Shown here: positions 46,217 to 55,424 of the stretch, piece after piece | Position numbering within the stretch: the first letter of the stretch is position 1 | Layout of the letters: each line of letters opens with the position of its first letter | Notes under the pieces: generated by a model | What the model was told of the DNA's origin: nothing | Seen by the model: only the letters and a program-made list of their open reading frames with translations | Database searches by the model: none | Program-made: the position numbers and the translations under genes | From: UBA4408 sp002389785 | GTDB taxonomy: Bacteria; Bacteroidota; Bacteroidia; UBA4408 | NCBI GenBank assembly: GCA_035438985.1 | Contig: DAORJK010000001.1 | Span: 124,001-188,000 of the forward strand | Direction of reading: 5' to 3' | Length of the DNA: 64,000 nt

Positions 46217-47055
46217 TTCTCGTTAACAGAGTATTCACTTAAAAGGACACTCATTTCTTGTTGCATTTTTTTTGCTTCTGAAGCAGCGTGTTGTGCAAAA
46301 TTAACCGATGAGTCGGCAAAAATTATGCTGCGAGAAGCATTTACAAGTAACCCACACTGCTTATTCATTCCGTATTTCGCTACTTCCCTTAAACTTCCGC
46401 CTTGAGCGCCAACACCCGGAACTAATAAAAAATGATTGGGAATTAATTTGCGTATTTCAAGCAGCATTTCGGGTCGCGTTGCACCAACAACAAACATCAA
46501 GTTTTGATCGGTTCCCCAAAGCGCAGTTTGGCGAATTACCTTTTGAAAAAGTAATTGATTTTCTTTTTCATCAATAGAAGTAAACTGAAAATCGTCGGCT
46601 CCTTTATTAGAAGTAAGTGCCAGAACAATTACCCATTTATTGGGATAAGCCAAAAAAGGCTTTACAGAATCTTCACCCATATAGGGTGCGACCGTAATTG
46701 AATCGAATGGAAGGGCTTCAAAAAAAGCTTTGGCGTATAGTTGAGATGTATTTCCAATATCACCCCGTTTGGCATCGGCAATGGTAAATAACAGTGGATA
46801 ATTTTGGTTTATGTACCGTATGGTCTTTTCCAGGCTTTTCCAACCTTCTACCCCTCTACTTTCATAAAAAGCAGTATTCGGTTTATAAGCTACACAGTAG
46901 GAATGTGTTGCATCAATCAGTTGTTTGTTGAATTCAAAAACAGGATCATCAAAACTAAGCAAATGAGAAGGAATTTTATCTATATCGGCATCCAAACCAA
47001 TGCATAAAAAACTTTTTTTTTGGTGTATTTGTTCGATGAGTTGAAGCCGATTCAT
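46213..47055 (-). CDS. pyrF: Orotidine 5'-phosphate decarboxylase
   Basis: A 280-residue enzyme making UMP from OMP. FLCIGLDADIDKIP at the N-terminus, VAYKPNTAFYE, the catalytic DAKRGDIGNTS, VAPYMGED, FVVGATRP and LLVPGVGAQGG are intact; the length fits the type 2 (longer) PyrF group. It starts with ATG 16 bp after prfA, so prfA and pyrF form one transcript, an arrangement common in Bacteroidota. Its stop shares CTAA with the convergent glucosaminidase gene. Confidence 0.96.
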   Translation of the reverse strand: MNRLQLIEQIHQKKSFLCIGLDADIDKIPSHLLSFDDPVFEFNKQLIDATHSYCVAYKPNTAFYESRGVEGWKSLEKTIRYINQNYPLLFTIADAKRGDIGNTSQLYAKAFFEALPFDSITVAPYMGEDSVKPFLAYPNKWVIVLALTSNKGADDFQFTSIDEKENQLLFQKVIRQTALWGTDQNLMFVVGATRPEMLLEIRKLIPNHFLLVPGVGAQGGSLREVAKYGMNKQCGLLVNASRSIIFADSSVNFAQHAASEAKKMQQEMSVLLSEYSVNEN

Positions 47056-47071
47056 TTCCTACTAAATTAGT

Positions 47072-48148
47072 TTAAATCAAGACACCACCCTCTTTCATTT
47101 TTTCGGAATTTTCGGCAATCTGTAATCCTTCAATAAAGCTATCAATATTGCCATTCATAAAATCGGGCAAATTGTGTGTGCTTAAACCGATGCGGTGATC
47201 GGTAACACGACTTTGAGGATAGTTATATGTTCGAATTTTTTCGGAACGGTCGCCGGTGCTCACCATGGTCTTCCTCTTTTTTGAAGCTTCATCAACTCTT
47301 TTTTGATATTCAATTTCATAAATCCTTGAGCGCAAAACTGCCAGGGCTTTATCGTAATTTTTTAATTGCGATTTTTGATCTTGACATTGCACCACAATAC
47401 CGGTTGGTATATGCGTTAAACGAATAGCCGATTTAGTAGTATTTACAGATTGTCCACCAGGTCCGGATGAACAAAAAGTATCTTTGCGAATATCATTTTC
47501 CTTTACATCAACATCCAATTCATCTGCTTCAGGCATTACAATAACACTTGCTGCAGAAGTGTGTACTCTTCCTTGTGTTTCAGTTTGAGGCACACGTTGA
47601 ACACGGTGTACACCCGATTCATATTTCAATTTGCCAAACACATTATCACCACTCACATTCAAAATTACTTCTTTATATCCACCGGCAGTACCTTCTTGAA
47701 AATCGACCAATTCGGCTTTCCATCCGCAATTTTCGATATAACGGGAATACATACGGTACAAGTCGCCTGCAAAAATACTGGCTTCATCGCCTCCAGTACC
47801 GGCACGAATTTCCATCACCACATTCTTGCTGTCTTCTGGATCTTTTGGGACAAGCATCATTCGAATTTCTTCCTCCAATTTTTCCTTCTTCTCGCTGTTT
47901 TCTTCAAATTCAATTTTAGCCATTTCTTTGAATTCCTCATCCTTTTCATTGGCCATTACTTCCTTTGCACTTTCGATATTTCCAAGTACGTTTTTATACA
48001 CGTGGTACATGTCTACCACTTCTTTTAAATCTTTGTACTCTTTGTTTAATTTGGCAAAAAGCTTCATATCCGAAAGCGTTTTCGGATCGCTTAATTGTTG
48101 TTCAACATCTTCCCACCTTTTTTTAATGGCAAATAACTTATCTAACAT
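47072..48148 (-). CDS. prfA: Peptide chain release factor 1
   Basis: A 358-residue class I release factor reading UAA and UAG. The GGQ motif (GPGGQSVNTT) that enters the peptidyl-transferase centre is intact, and the codon-recognition PxT tripeptide is P-Q-T in RVPQTETQGRVHTSA. The N-terminal coiled-coil domain and the C-terminal STHNLPDFMNG segment are present; the length is normal. It starts with ATG, with a -7 promoter element 26 bases upstream. Confidence 0.97.
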   Translation of the reverse strand: MLDKLFAIKKRWEDVEQQLSDPKTLSDMKLFAKLNKEYKDLKEVVDMYHVYKNVLGNIESAKEVMANEKDEEFKEMAKIEFEENSEKKEKLEEEIRMMLVPKDPEDSKNVVMEIRAGTGGDEASIFAGDLYRMYSRYIENCGWKAELVDFQEGTAGGYKEVILNVSGDNVFGKLKYESGVHRVQRVPQTETQGRVHTSAASVIVMPEADELDVDVKENDIRKDTFCSSGPGGQSVNTTKSAIRLTHIPTGIVVQCQDQKSQLKNYDKALAVLRSRIYEIEYQKRVDEASKKRKTMVSTGDRSEKIRTYNYPQSRVTDHRIGLSTHNLPDFMNGNIDSFIEGLQIAENSEKMKEGGVLI

Positions 48149-48173
48149 GCTTGATTCAGAATTTTTTGGAGTG

Positions 48174-48181
48174 CAAAAGTA
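48174..48181 (-). promoter_or_regulatory. -7 promoter element of prfA-pyrF
   Basis: TACTTTTG on the minus strand matches TAnnTTTG, 26 bases upstream of the prfA ATG. Confidence 0.5.
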
Positions 48182-48199
48182 AGGATAATACTGCAGTTT

Positions 48200-48331
48200 T
48201 TAATCATTCGTTTGGTCTTTTCTGAATTTTGACTCCTGCCCATTCGAAATTTTGTAGAAAAGGGTGTAGGGCACGCTGAAGCCAACACCTTCAATTGTAT
48301 CGACAAATAATTTGGCAAATCTGTCTTCCAA
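48200..48331 (-). CDS. Possible 43-residue small protein
   Basis: A short reading frame upstream of prfA with a TTG start and TAA stop. Its sequence reads like coding material (EDRFAKLFVDTIEGVGFSVP, then YTLFYKISNGQESKF and a charged tail) rather than the low-complexity text of chance frames in this AT-rich DNA. It has no recognised family, no ATG and no evident promoter. It might instead be the leftover end of a longer gene. Confidence 0.3.
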   Translation of the reverse strand: MEDRFAKLFVDTIEGVGFSVPYTLFYKISNGQESKFRKDQTND

Positions 48332-48400
48332 CTTATTTTATGGTTCACTCGGATTTTAGAGAATAGTTTTTATATTTATAAAAATTTAACCCCATTCAAC

Positions 48401-51400
48401 ATGAACAATAAATCAAGTCATCCTTTTTTTGCATTAAGATTAAGCGTCCTATTGGTCAGCTTTACAATTTTTACCTCTTTGGCAGATCATTCAATCTTAT
48501 TAAAAACCGGAAGAGTAGTTACTCAGAACGATTTTTTGCAAAAGCAAAATGAGGTTCCCAATACCAATGAAATTTACAACGGTTATTATTATCGCATTTT
48601 GCAGTTTAACGCGCTTCCAAGCAATCCACAAAAACAAGCAATTGAATTGAGCGGAGTACAATTTTTAGGATATATACCTTTTAATTCATTTTTTGTTGCA
48701 GTGCCTATTACCTTTCAATTGCAGCAACTTTCGATGTACAACGTAAGAACAATTTTACCCATTGATTTAAATTCAAAATTGAGTTTGCGCCTACGCGAAA
48801 ATGATATACCGGCTTATGCAAAAAAAGGAAGTGAAGTTGATTTAATTATCCAGTATTATAAAAACTTAAATTATACCACTGTTAGTGAGGAACTGCTATC
48901 TAAAAACTGCAGCGTTCTTGGGCATCAGGATGGCAGCCAATTAATAACCATAAGAACTAACGAAAATAATTGGCAAACGATTGCTGCTTTACCTTTCATC
49001 AAATTTATGCAACCAATTGATGATGTTCCAGTTCCGGACGATACCAAAGGGCGCAGTTTGCATCGCTCGAATGTAATAAATTCAGATTATCCGATGGGGC
49101 GTCATTACGACGGAACCGGTGTAAGCATCGCTTTAGCTGATGACGGATTTGTTGGTCCTCACATTGATTTTACCGGTAGAATAACTCAATTTACAACAGT
49201 TACCGGGCCATCTCATGGTGATATGACTTCTGGAATTGCAGTTGGTTCAGGTAATTTAGATCCTAAAATGAAGGGTATGGCTTCCGGTGCGCAAATTTAT
49301 ATTTATGACATTGGTGGCTATCCTCAAATTGTAAACGCAGCAGCAAACCTTGCAACCTATGGAACAGTGATAACATCAACCAGTTATAGTCAAGGTTGTA
49401 ATAATTATGATTTAAATGCTCAATCAGGTGATCAAACCATGAATCAGTTAAAAGTTGTATTACCTGTATTTTCAGCCGGTAATAATAACGGTTCAAGTTG
49501 CGGATATGGTGCTGGGACGCAATGGGGAAATATAACCGGTGGTTACAAACAAGGTAAAAATGTAATGGCAGTCGCCAATCTGGATGCTTTAGAAGTGATT
49601 GACAATACTAGTAGTCATGGCCCTGCAGAGGACGGTCGCATTAAGCCTGATATATCTGCTAACGGAAAAGATCAAATGAGCACAGATGAAAATAACACCT
49701 ATCAAGTTGGTGGAGGCACGAGTGCGGCATGCCCTGGAATGGCAGGAATAACAGCACAATTGTACCAAGCTTATCGGGAACTTACCGGACAAGCTAATCC
49801 GGAAGCTGCACTTATAAAAGCGTGCTTATTAAATTCTGCGGAAGATATTGGCGTGGTTGGCCCTGATTATTTTTATGGATATGGAAGAGTTAATGCGCTA
49901 CGTGCTGTAAAAACTTTAGAAGATGTGCACTATATGAGTGACTCTGTAAGTATGGGAATTACTAATACTCATACGATAACTGTACCTCCCGGAACCAGCA
50001 AAGTAAGAGTGATGGTTTTATGGAACGATGTAGAAGGAGATCCTGCTGCTGCTAGAGCATTGGTAAATGATTTAAATATTACCGTTACCGATCCATCAAC
50101 TTCAGTATTTAATCCATGGGTGTTAAATCCTGCTCCCAATGCAAGCACGCTGGATGATCCGGCCATTAGAAGTATTGACAGTTTAAATAATATGGAACAA
50201 GTTACCATAAATGCTCCTTCAGCCGGAACATATACCATAAGTGTAGAAGGTCATTCTGTTCCTTTTGGTCCTCAAAAATACTATTTGGTATACCAATTTG
50301 ATCAGGACGAAATTGTAGTAACCTATCCGAATGGTGGAGAAGGTTTTGTACCGGGGGAATCGGAATTGTTGCGTTGGGATGCGTTTCCGGGAAGCAGTGG
50401 ATATACCATTGAGTATTCTGTCGATAGTGGTGCAACTTGGAATTCAGTAGCGTCAGTTGGTGCTACAGTTAGGCAATACAATTGGTTGATTCCATCCAAC
50501 ATTGCTGCAAAAGCAATACTTCGTGTGAGTAACGGTACTGTTTCAGGACAAAACCCTGCGCCATTTAGTATTATTGGAATTCCGCAAAATATTACTGTAG
50601 TGTGGGCTTGCGCCGATTCGTTAAAATTAAGCTGGAATCCTGTTACGGGTGCCGATGGATATGAAGTTAGCAGATTGGGAACTTATTACATGGATTCGGT
50701 TGGTACAAGTTCAGTAAATTCAATTGTTTTACATAATTTAAATATTGGTGCTACTGATTGGTTTAGTGTAAGAGCCTTAAAAGGCGGTGGAAAAGGAAGA
50801 CGTGCAATTGCCATACAAAAACTTCCTGGATTGGTTAATTGTAACAATGCTATTGATGCGGCTTTGCTTTCACAAAATCCTTCAAACGGACTTGCCTATG
50901 CTTGCTCCGCGTTAAGTAATTATCCTTTAACTGTTGTAATAAGCAATATAGGGGTTCCATCTATCAACAATTTTGATATCAGTTATAGCTTGGATGGTGG
51001 AGCTGCAATCACTCAAAACATTAGTACTCCAATAAGCTTTGGGAATTCGGTAAATTTTACCTTTGCTTCTACGTTAAATATTTCTACTCCCGGAAATCAT
51101 GTACTCAAAACATGGTTGACCAATCCAAATGACTTGAATCATTCAAACGATACTATTACCAGTTTATTTGTTACTTCTCCATTAAACGCAGCTCCTATTT
51201 CTCAAGATTTTCAATCGGCAGTTTTTCCACCTGCTAATTGGATGAGTTTACCTAGCAATGTTACTTACAATTGGGCAGTTAGTCCTTCTATTACCGGTAG
51301 TTTGGGCGCAACTACTACCTCAGCATGGTTTGATAATTATAGTTACAACAACCCCGGTGCAGAAGATATGTTGACGACTGAACTAGTGGATATAAGTGCA

Positions 51401-51994
51401 ATGACAGCTCCGGAATTAAATTTTGATGTTGCTTATGCTACTTTTCAAACCTATGAAGATGAATTAAGAATTGAAATTTCTACCGATTGTGGGCTTACTT
51501 TTGTACCGACAGGTTACAGTAAAAAAGGTTTGGTTTTAGCAACAGTTGGACAAAATAATACTGATTGGAAACCCACGGCTGCTTCAAATTGGAGGAAAGA
51601 TGCGATTAGCTTAACTCCGTATTTAACCCCTGGAAATGTGTTGATTAGGTTTGTAAATATTAATGGATATGGAAATAATTTATACATAGACAATGTAAAT
51701 ATAATTGACAATCCATTAGGAGTAAAAGATATTGAATCGGCTGCAGCAGTAACAGTGTATCCGAATCCAGGAAACGACATGTTTTACTTATTATTATCAG
51801 ACCTAAATCAAAGCAACACGAGTATTGAAGTGAGAGATGTTGCCGGAAAATTAGTGTATAACAACCTTTTGAGTGGAAACAAAAATACTGGTCCAATTGG
51901 AATAGACTTGAGTGAAAAAGCTCCTGGAATTTATTTGTTGAAAGCTACTAGCGGTGAAAAATCTGAATACCATAAATTAATTAAACTAGACTAG
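48401..51994 (+). CDS. Secreted S8 (subtilisin-like) serine peptidase with T9SS sorting domain
   Basis: A 1197-residue exported protease. After the signal region and a propeptide-like segment (to about residue 220) comes the S8 domain. The aspartate segment is VSIALADDGFVG (D-D-G rather than D-S/T-G), the histidine lies in HGDMTSGIAVGSG and the serine in GGGTSAACPGMAG. It is followed by a proprotein-type P/beta domain, a fibronectin-like domain (SLKLSWNPVTGADGYEVSR), a CARDB-like segment, a MAM-like domain (YEDELRIEISTDCG, LYIDNVNII) and a sorting domain (VYPNPGNDMFY to YHKLIKLD). It probably digests external protein. Confidence 0.93.
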   Translation: MNNKSSHPFFALRLSVLLVSFTIFTSLADHSILLKTGRVVTQNDFLQKQNEVPNTNEIYNGYYYRILQFNALPSNPQKQAIELSGVQFLGYIPFNSFFVAVPITFQLQQLSMYNVRTILPIDLNSKLSLRLRENDIPAYAKKGSEVDLIIQYYKNLNYTTVSEELLSKNCSVLGHQDGSQLITIRTNENNWQTIAALPFIKFMQPIDDVPVPDDTKGRSLHRSNVINSDYPMGRHYDGTGVSIALADDGFVGPHIDFTGRITQFTTVTGPSHGDMTSGIAVGSGNLDPKMKGMASGAQIYIYDIGGYPQIVNAAANLATYGTVITSTSYSQGCNNYDLNAQSGDQTMNQLKVVLPVFSAGNNNGSSCGYGAGTQWGNITGGYKQGKNVMAVANLDALEVIDNTSSHGPAEDGRIKPDISANGKDQMSTDENNTYQVGGGTSAACPGMAGITAQLYQAYRELTGQANPEAALIKACLLNSAEDIGVVGPDYFYGYGRVNALRAVKTLEDVHYMSDSVSMGITNTHTITVPPGTSKVRVMVLWNDVEGDPAAARALVNDLNITVTDPSTSVFNPWVLNPAPNASTLDDPAIRSIDSLNNMEQVTINAPSAGTYTISVEGHSVPFGPQKYYLVYQFDQDEIVVTYPNGGEGFVPGESELLRWDAFPGSSGYTIEYSVDSGATWNSVASVGATVRQYNWLIPSNIAAKAILRVSNGTVSGQNPAPFSIIGIPQNITVVWACADSLKLSWNPVTGADGYEVSRLGTYYMDSVGTSSVNSIVLHNLNIGATDWFSVRALKGGGKGRRAIAIQKLPGLVNCNNAIDAALLSQNPSNGLAYACSALSNYPLTVVISNIGVPSINNFDISYSLDGGAAITQNISTPISFGNSVNFTFASTLNISTPGNHVLKTWLTNPNDLNHSNDTITSLFVTSPLNAAPISQDFQSAVFPPANWMSLPSNVTYNWAVSPSITGSLGATTTSAWFDNYSYNNPGAEDMLTTELVDISAMTAPELNFDVAYATFQTYEDELRIEISTDCGLTFVPTGYSKKGLVLATVGQNNTDWKPTAASNWRKDAISLTPYLTPGNVLIRFVNINGYGNNLYIDNVNIIDNPLGVKDIESAAAVTVYPNPGNDMFYLLLSDLNQSNTSIEVRDVAGKLVYNNLLSGNKNTGPIGIDLSEKAPGIYLLKATSGEKSEYHKLIKLD

Positions 51995-52022
51995 TTATTC
52001 ATCTATCGAAGCTATTAATTGC

Positions 52023-52058
52023 AAAAAGGGAAAATGTACTGATACATTTTCCCTTTTT
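52023..52058. terminator. Bidirectional terminator after the S8 peptidase gene
   Basis: Perfect 16-bp stem AAAAAGGGAAAATGTA and its complement around a CTGA loop, extending into a T run. It lies between the convergent S8 peptidase and DUF4199 genes and can serve both. Confidence 0.88.
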
Positions 52059-52078
52059 TTATGCATACAAATCTCCTG

Positions 52079-52540
52079 TTAATTCGGGTTTTCTCTTTTC
52101 ATTAATGCAGAAATAACAGCAGAAATTAGTGTCCCAAATAGAATGTTAAAAGGAATAATCAGTATTACTCCTTGTAGTATGCGTCCAATATTTTTTGAAT
52201 TTTGAATTTCCTGCAGACTTGCTGCCGGGTTTTGTTGAAGTAAATATTCAGTATTTACAAAAGCATAATTAATAAAGGTAAAAAGTCCTAATACCAGTGA
52301 ATAATACACTGCAGTAAGCACGCCGGTTCGCATGGCTGTTTTAAAATCAATAAACCCTTGCAATTCTTTTTCGCGAACAATTCGAATACTTATAAAAATA
52401 AAGCTGAAGTATATAAAATATCCTACATAACCTGCGAATGTTGCAACACCGGGATTTTTTAGTTCCCAAAAATGTTCAGCAATCAACCAAATACCGGCAA
52501 GTAACCCGGCCAAGATTCCGTATTTTGTTGGTGTCTTCAC
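52079..52540 (-). CDS. DUF4199 four-helix membrane protein
   Basis: A 153-residue inner-membrane protein with four hydrophobic helices: YGILAGLLAGIWLIA, FAGYVGYFIYFSFIFISI, VLTAVYYSLVLGLFTFINYA and GVILIIPFNILFGTLISAVI. The RxVREKxLxGFIDFKTAMRTG loop is typical of DUF4199. The function is unknown. The start is GTG at 52540. It follows rho by 9 bp and is probably co-transcribed with it. Confidence 0.82.
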   Translation of the reverse strand: MKTPTKYGILAGLLAGIWLIAEHFWELKNPGVATFAGYVGYFIYFSFIFISIRIVREKELQGFIDFKTAMRTGVLTAVYYSLVLGLFTFINYAFVNTEYLLQQNPAASLQEIQNSKNIGRILQGVILIIPFNILFGTLISAVISALMKRENPN

Positions 52541-52549
52541 AAACTGAAA

Positions 52550-54196
52550 TTATCCGTTCATAGAGATTAAAAACTCTTCGTTGCTTTGTGTATTTTTCAT
52601 TTGATTCTTCAAAAATTCCATTGCTTCAAGAGGTGTCATATCGGCAAGGTGATTGCGCAACACCCAGATGCGCTGCAAGGTTTCTTTATCCACCAATAAA
52701 TCATCGCGACGTGTGCTAGAAGCAACAATATCGATTGCCGGGAATATACGTTTGTTACTGATTTTGCGATCGAGTTGTAATTCTGAATTACCGGTACCTT
52801 TAAATTCTTCAAAAATTACTTCATCCATTTTTGATCCGGTTTCGGTAAGAGCTGTAGCAATAATGGTAAGTGATCCCCCATTTTCGATTTTTCTTGCAGA
52901 TCCAAAAAAGCGTTTGGGTTTGTGCAAAGCATTGGCATCAACACCGCCCGAAAGCACTTTACCGGAAGCCGGTTGAACTGTATTGTAGGCACGTGCGAGT
53001 CGTGTTATTGAATCCAAAAGAATCACCACATCGTGGCCGCACTCAACCATTCGCTTTGCTTTCTCTAAAACTATATTCGCAATTTTTACATGTCGGTCGG
53101 CTGGTTCATCAAAGGTACTTGCAATAACTTCTGCTTTTACGCTACGCGCCATGTCAGTAACTTCCTCTGGGCGTTCGTCGATGAGTAAAATAATTAAATA
53201 TGCTTCGGGATGATTTCCTGCAATAGCATTTGCAATATCTTTCAATAAAACCGTTTTACCGGTTTTAGGTTGTGCAACAATTAATGCTCGCTGACCTTTT
53301 CCAATTGGAGTAACCAAATCAAAAATACGGGAACTCATATTGGATTGTGAATGTCCGGTTAATTTAAATTTTTCAAATGGAAATAAAGGGGTTAAGTATT
53401 CAAATGGAACACGGTCGCGCACGAAAGAAGGTTCGCGTCCATTAATTTTTTCTACTTTAATTAAAGGGAAATATTTTTCACCTTCTTTTGGTGGACGAAT
53501 ACTACCTCTTACAGTATCCCCTGTTTTTAATCCAAACAATTTTATTTGAGATTGAGAAACATAAATATCGTCGGGAGAGTTGAGGTAATTATAATCGGAA
53601 GATCTTAAAAAACCATAGCCATCGGGCATAATTTCGAGCACTCCTTCGCTTATTACAATGCCATCAAAATTGTATTGATTTTCACTTCTTTTTTCATGGC
53701 GTTGACGATTGATATTAAAATTATCGCGTGGACGTTCTTCAGCATTGATCTCAGGAGTAGGCACATTTTCCTTTGTATTAGAAATCTCAGATTTTACAAC
53801 TGCTTCTGATGCAGCTATATCAGTATTTACAGATTTCTCTGCTACATTGATTTCTTCTACAATTGGTGTAACAACCGGTTCATGAAAAACAACAGGTTCT
53901 TCAACAGGAATTACTGGTTCCGTAAAAAGCGTAGCTGCATCGTTTTGCATGGTTTCTTTATCAACCGGAGCAGCAGTTTCTTTCACTTTACGAGGTCTTC
54001 CGGCTCGAGGCCTTGCTTCCTTTTTTGTTTCGGTAGGTTCGGGGGCAGCAACAATGCCGCTATTTCCTTGTTTTTCGATAATCGCAAAGATTAAATCTTG
54101 TTTAGTAAGCGAATCGAAATTTTCGACAGTTAACTTTTGCGCAATTGTTTTAAGCTCGTCAACAAGCTTATTATTCAATTCAATGGCATTGTACAT
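52550..54196 (-). CDS. rho: Transcription termination factor Rho with N-terminal extension
   Basis: A 548-residue hexameric RNA helicase. A Rho N-terminal helix region (LVDELKTIAQKLTVENFDSL) is followed by a low-complexity acidic and Arg/Lys-rich insert (about residues 50-180, including ARPRAGRPRKVKE), then the RNA-binding domain (GVLEIMPDGYGFLRS, DDIYVSQSQIKLFGLKTGD) and the RecA-like core with Walker A (AQPKTGKTVLLKD), LLIDERPEEVTDM and SGGVDANALHKPKRFFGSAR. The extension is common in Bacteroidota Rho. It starts with ATG and is divergent from DUF4293. Confidence 0.96.
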   Translation of the reverse strand: MYNAIELNNKLVDELKTIAQKLTVENFDSLTKQDLIFAIIEKQGNSGIVAAPEPTETKKEARPRAGRPRKVKETAAPVDKETMQNDAATLFTEPVIPVEEPVVFHEPVVTPIVEEINVAEKSVNTDIAASEAVVKSEISNTKENVPTPEINAEERPRDNFNINRQRHEKRSENQYNFDGIVISEGVLEIMPDGYGFLRSSDYNYLNSPDDIYVSQSQIKLFGLKTGDTVRGSIRPPKEGEKYFPLIKVEKINGREPSFVRDRVPFEYLTPLFPFEKFKLTGHSQSNMSSRIFDLVTPIGKGQRALIVAQPKTGKTVLLKDIANAIAGNHPEAYLIILLIDERPEEVTDMARSVKAEVIASTFDEPADRHVKIANIVLEKAKRMVECGHDVVILLDSITRLARAYNTVQPASGKVLSGGVDANALHKPKRFFGSARKIENGGSLTIIATALTETGSKMDEVIFEEFKGTGNSELQLDRKISNKRIFPAIDIVASSTRRDDLLVDKETLQRIWVLRNHLADMTPLEAMEFLKNQMKNTQSNEEFLISMNG

Positions 54197-54402
54197 GAGA
54201 AATTTTTTTAATAGTAATTAGAAAATAGGGAATTTTAAACCAACAGATAGGATTAAAGAGAAATGTATTTGATAGTCAAAAAAATAGCGATTGGATTTTT
54301 AAAGGTGTTCGGAAATGCTGAACAGTATCGTGCTGCAATAATACAATTATTTTAACTAACAATAAAATATTTCTGTTTTTATTTAAAGCACTCCAAGCTT
54401 AG

Positions 54403-54410
54403 TATATTTG
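54403..54410 (+). promoter_or_regulatory. -7 promoter element of the DUF4293 gene
   Basis: TATATTTG matches TAnnTTTG, 19 bases before the ATG at 54430. Confidence 0.55.
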
Positions 54411-54429
54411 CGACTCTAAAAAACCTATT

Positions 54430-54921
54430 ATGATTCAACGCATACAATCACTTTTTTTAGCTGCAGTGCTTCTGTGCAGTATTCTACTCTATTTTACTGC
54501 CATTGCAGCAATTACTACTTCACAACAATCTTACAATTTTAGTATTTGGGGATTTGTAAATGAAAGTTCGAATCCTAAAATCGAAGTTTTATCTACCCTG
54601 ATTTTATGGTTGTTAAACTCAGGAATACTGCTGCTTTCAGCATTCATACTCTTTCAATTTAAGAAGCGAAATTTACAAATACGATTGGCGCGTTTATTAG
54701 TCTTATTACAAGTGCTTTTGTTGGTAGCCATATTTTATTATTTCGATCAAGCTCAAAAGCAACTTGTATCGCTTGCTGTTCTAAATTCGGTTTCACAGGA
54801 TCAGGTTCACTACGCTTTGGGAACCTTATTACCAATAATTTCAATTCTGTTTACACTTCTTTCAATATACTTCATTAAGAAGGATGAGGAACTGGTGCGA
54901 TCGGCCGACCGTTTGCGCTAA
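54430..54921 (+). CDS. DUF4293 four-helix membrane protein
   Basis: A 163-residue membrane protein with helices at LFLAAVLLCSILLYF, LILWLLNSGILLLSAFILFQ, RLLVLLQVLLLVAIFYYF and TLLPIISILFTLLSIYFI, ending in IKKDEELVRSADRLR. The MIQRIQSLFL start and the KDEELVRSADRLR end are hallmarks of DUF4293, which often sits beside rho in Bacteroidota. The function is unknown. Its stop overlaps that of the convergent phosphoesterase gene. Confidence 0.88.
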   Translation: MIQRIQSLFLAAVLLCSILLYFTAIAAITTSQQSYNFSIWGFVNESSNPKIEVLSTLILWLLNSGILLLSAFILFQFKKRNLQIRLARLLVLLQVLLLVAIFYYFDQAQKQLVSLAVLNSVSQDQVHYALGTLLPIISILFTLLSIYFIKKDEELVRSADRLR

Positions 54922-55415
54922 GCACGATTTCCGAGTTCTATAATTTCGAGGTCACTGATCTTCGTTTGATGAATTGTAAAACGAAGTAAGGTTTTTACCT
55001 TATGAAAACCATGATTACCGCAAGCCCCAGGATTCATGTGCAATACGTTCAATTTTTTATCGAACATTACTTTCAAAATATGTGAATGTCCACAAATAAA
55101 CAATTGCGGAGGTTGTAATTGCATTTGTTGTTTAATAGCAGGAGCATAATGACCCGGGTAACCTCCAATATGTGTAATCCAAACATCTACTTCTTCACAA
55201 AAAAAACGCTGATGCAAAGGATGAACACGTCGAATATCTTGACCATCAATATTTCCATACACCGCTTTTACCGGTTTTATTTTTTGAAGTTCATCGGTTA
55301 TTTGTAAGGTCCCAATATCTCCTGCATGCCAAATTTCATCTACCGATTCGAGGTATTTAGGTATTGCTGAATCGAGGTATCCGTGGGTATCAGAAAGTAA
55401 GGCAATTTTTTTCAC
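54918..55415 (-). CDS. YfcE/MJ0936-type metallophosphoesterase
   Basis: A 165-residue calcineurin-fold phosphodiesterase. The dimetal motifs are LLSDTHGYLD (DxH), WHAGDIG (GDxx), VYGNIDG (GNxD), ITHIGG and CGHSHILKV (GHxH), with a closing HMNPGACGNHG. Small members cleave cyclic or bis-nucleotide phosphodiesters; the substrate is unknown. The start is GTG. It is the last gene of the surface-glycan operon, 9 bp after the Wzi-like gene, which may be chance or mark a shared transcript. Confidence 0.9.
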   Translation of the reverse strand: MKKIALLSDTHGYLDSAIPKYLESVDEIWHAGDIGTLQITDELQKIKPVKAVYGNIDGQDIRRVHPLHQRFFCEEVDVWITHIGGYPGHYAPAIKQQMQLQPPQLFICGHSHILKVMFDKKLNVLHMNPGACGNHGFHKVKTLLRFTIHQTKISDLEIIELGNRA

Positions 55416-55424
55416 TGAATGAAA

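Noticed and set aside
47561..48028. 155-codon plus-strand reading frame
   Set aside because: It is antisense to prfA, is rich in Phe/His/Ile with no motif, and the prfA frame is secure.
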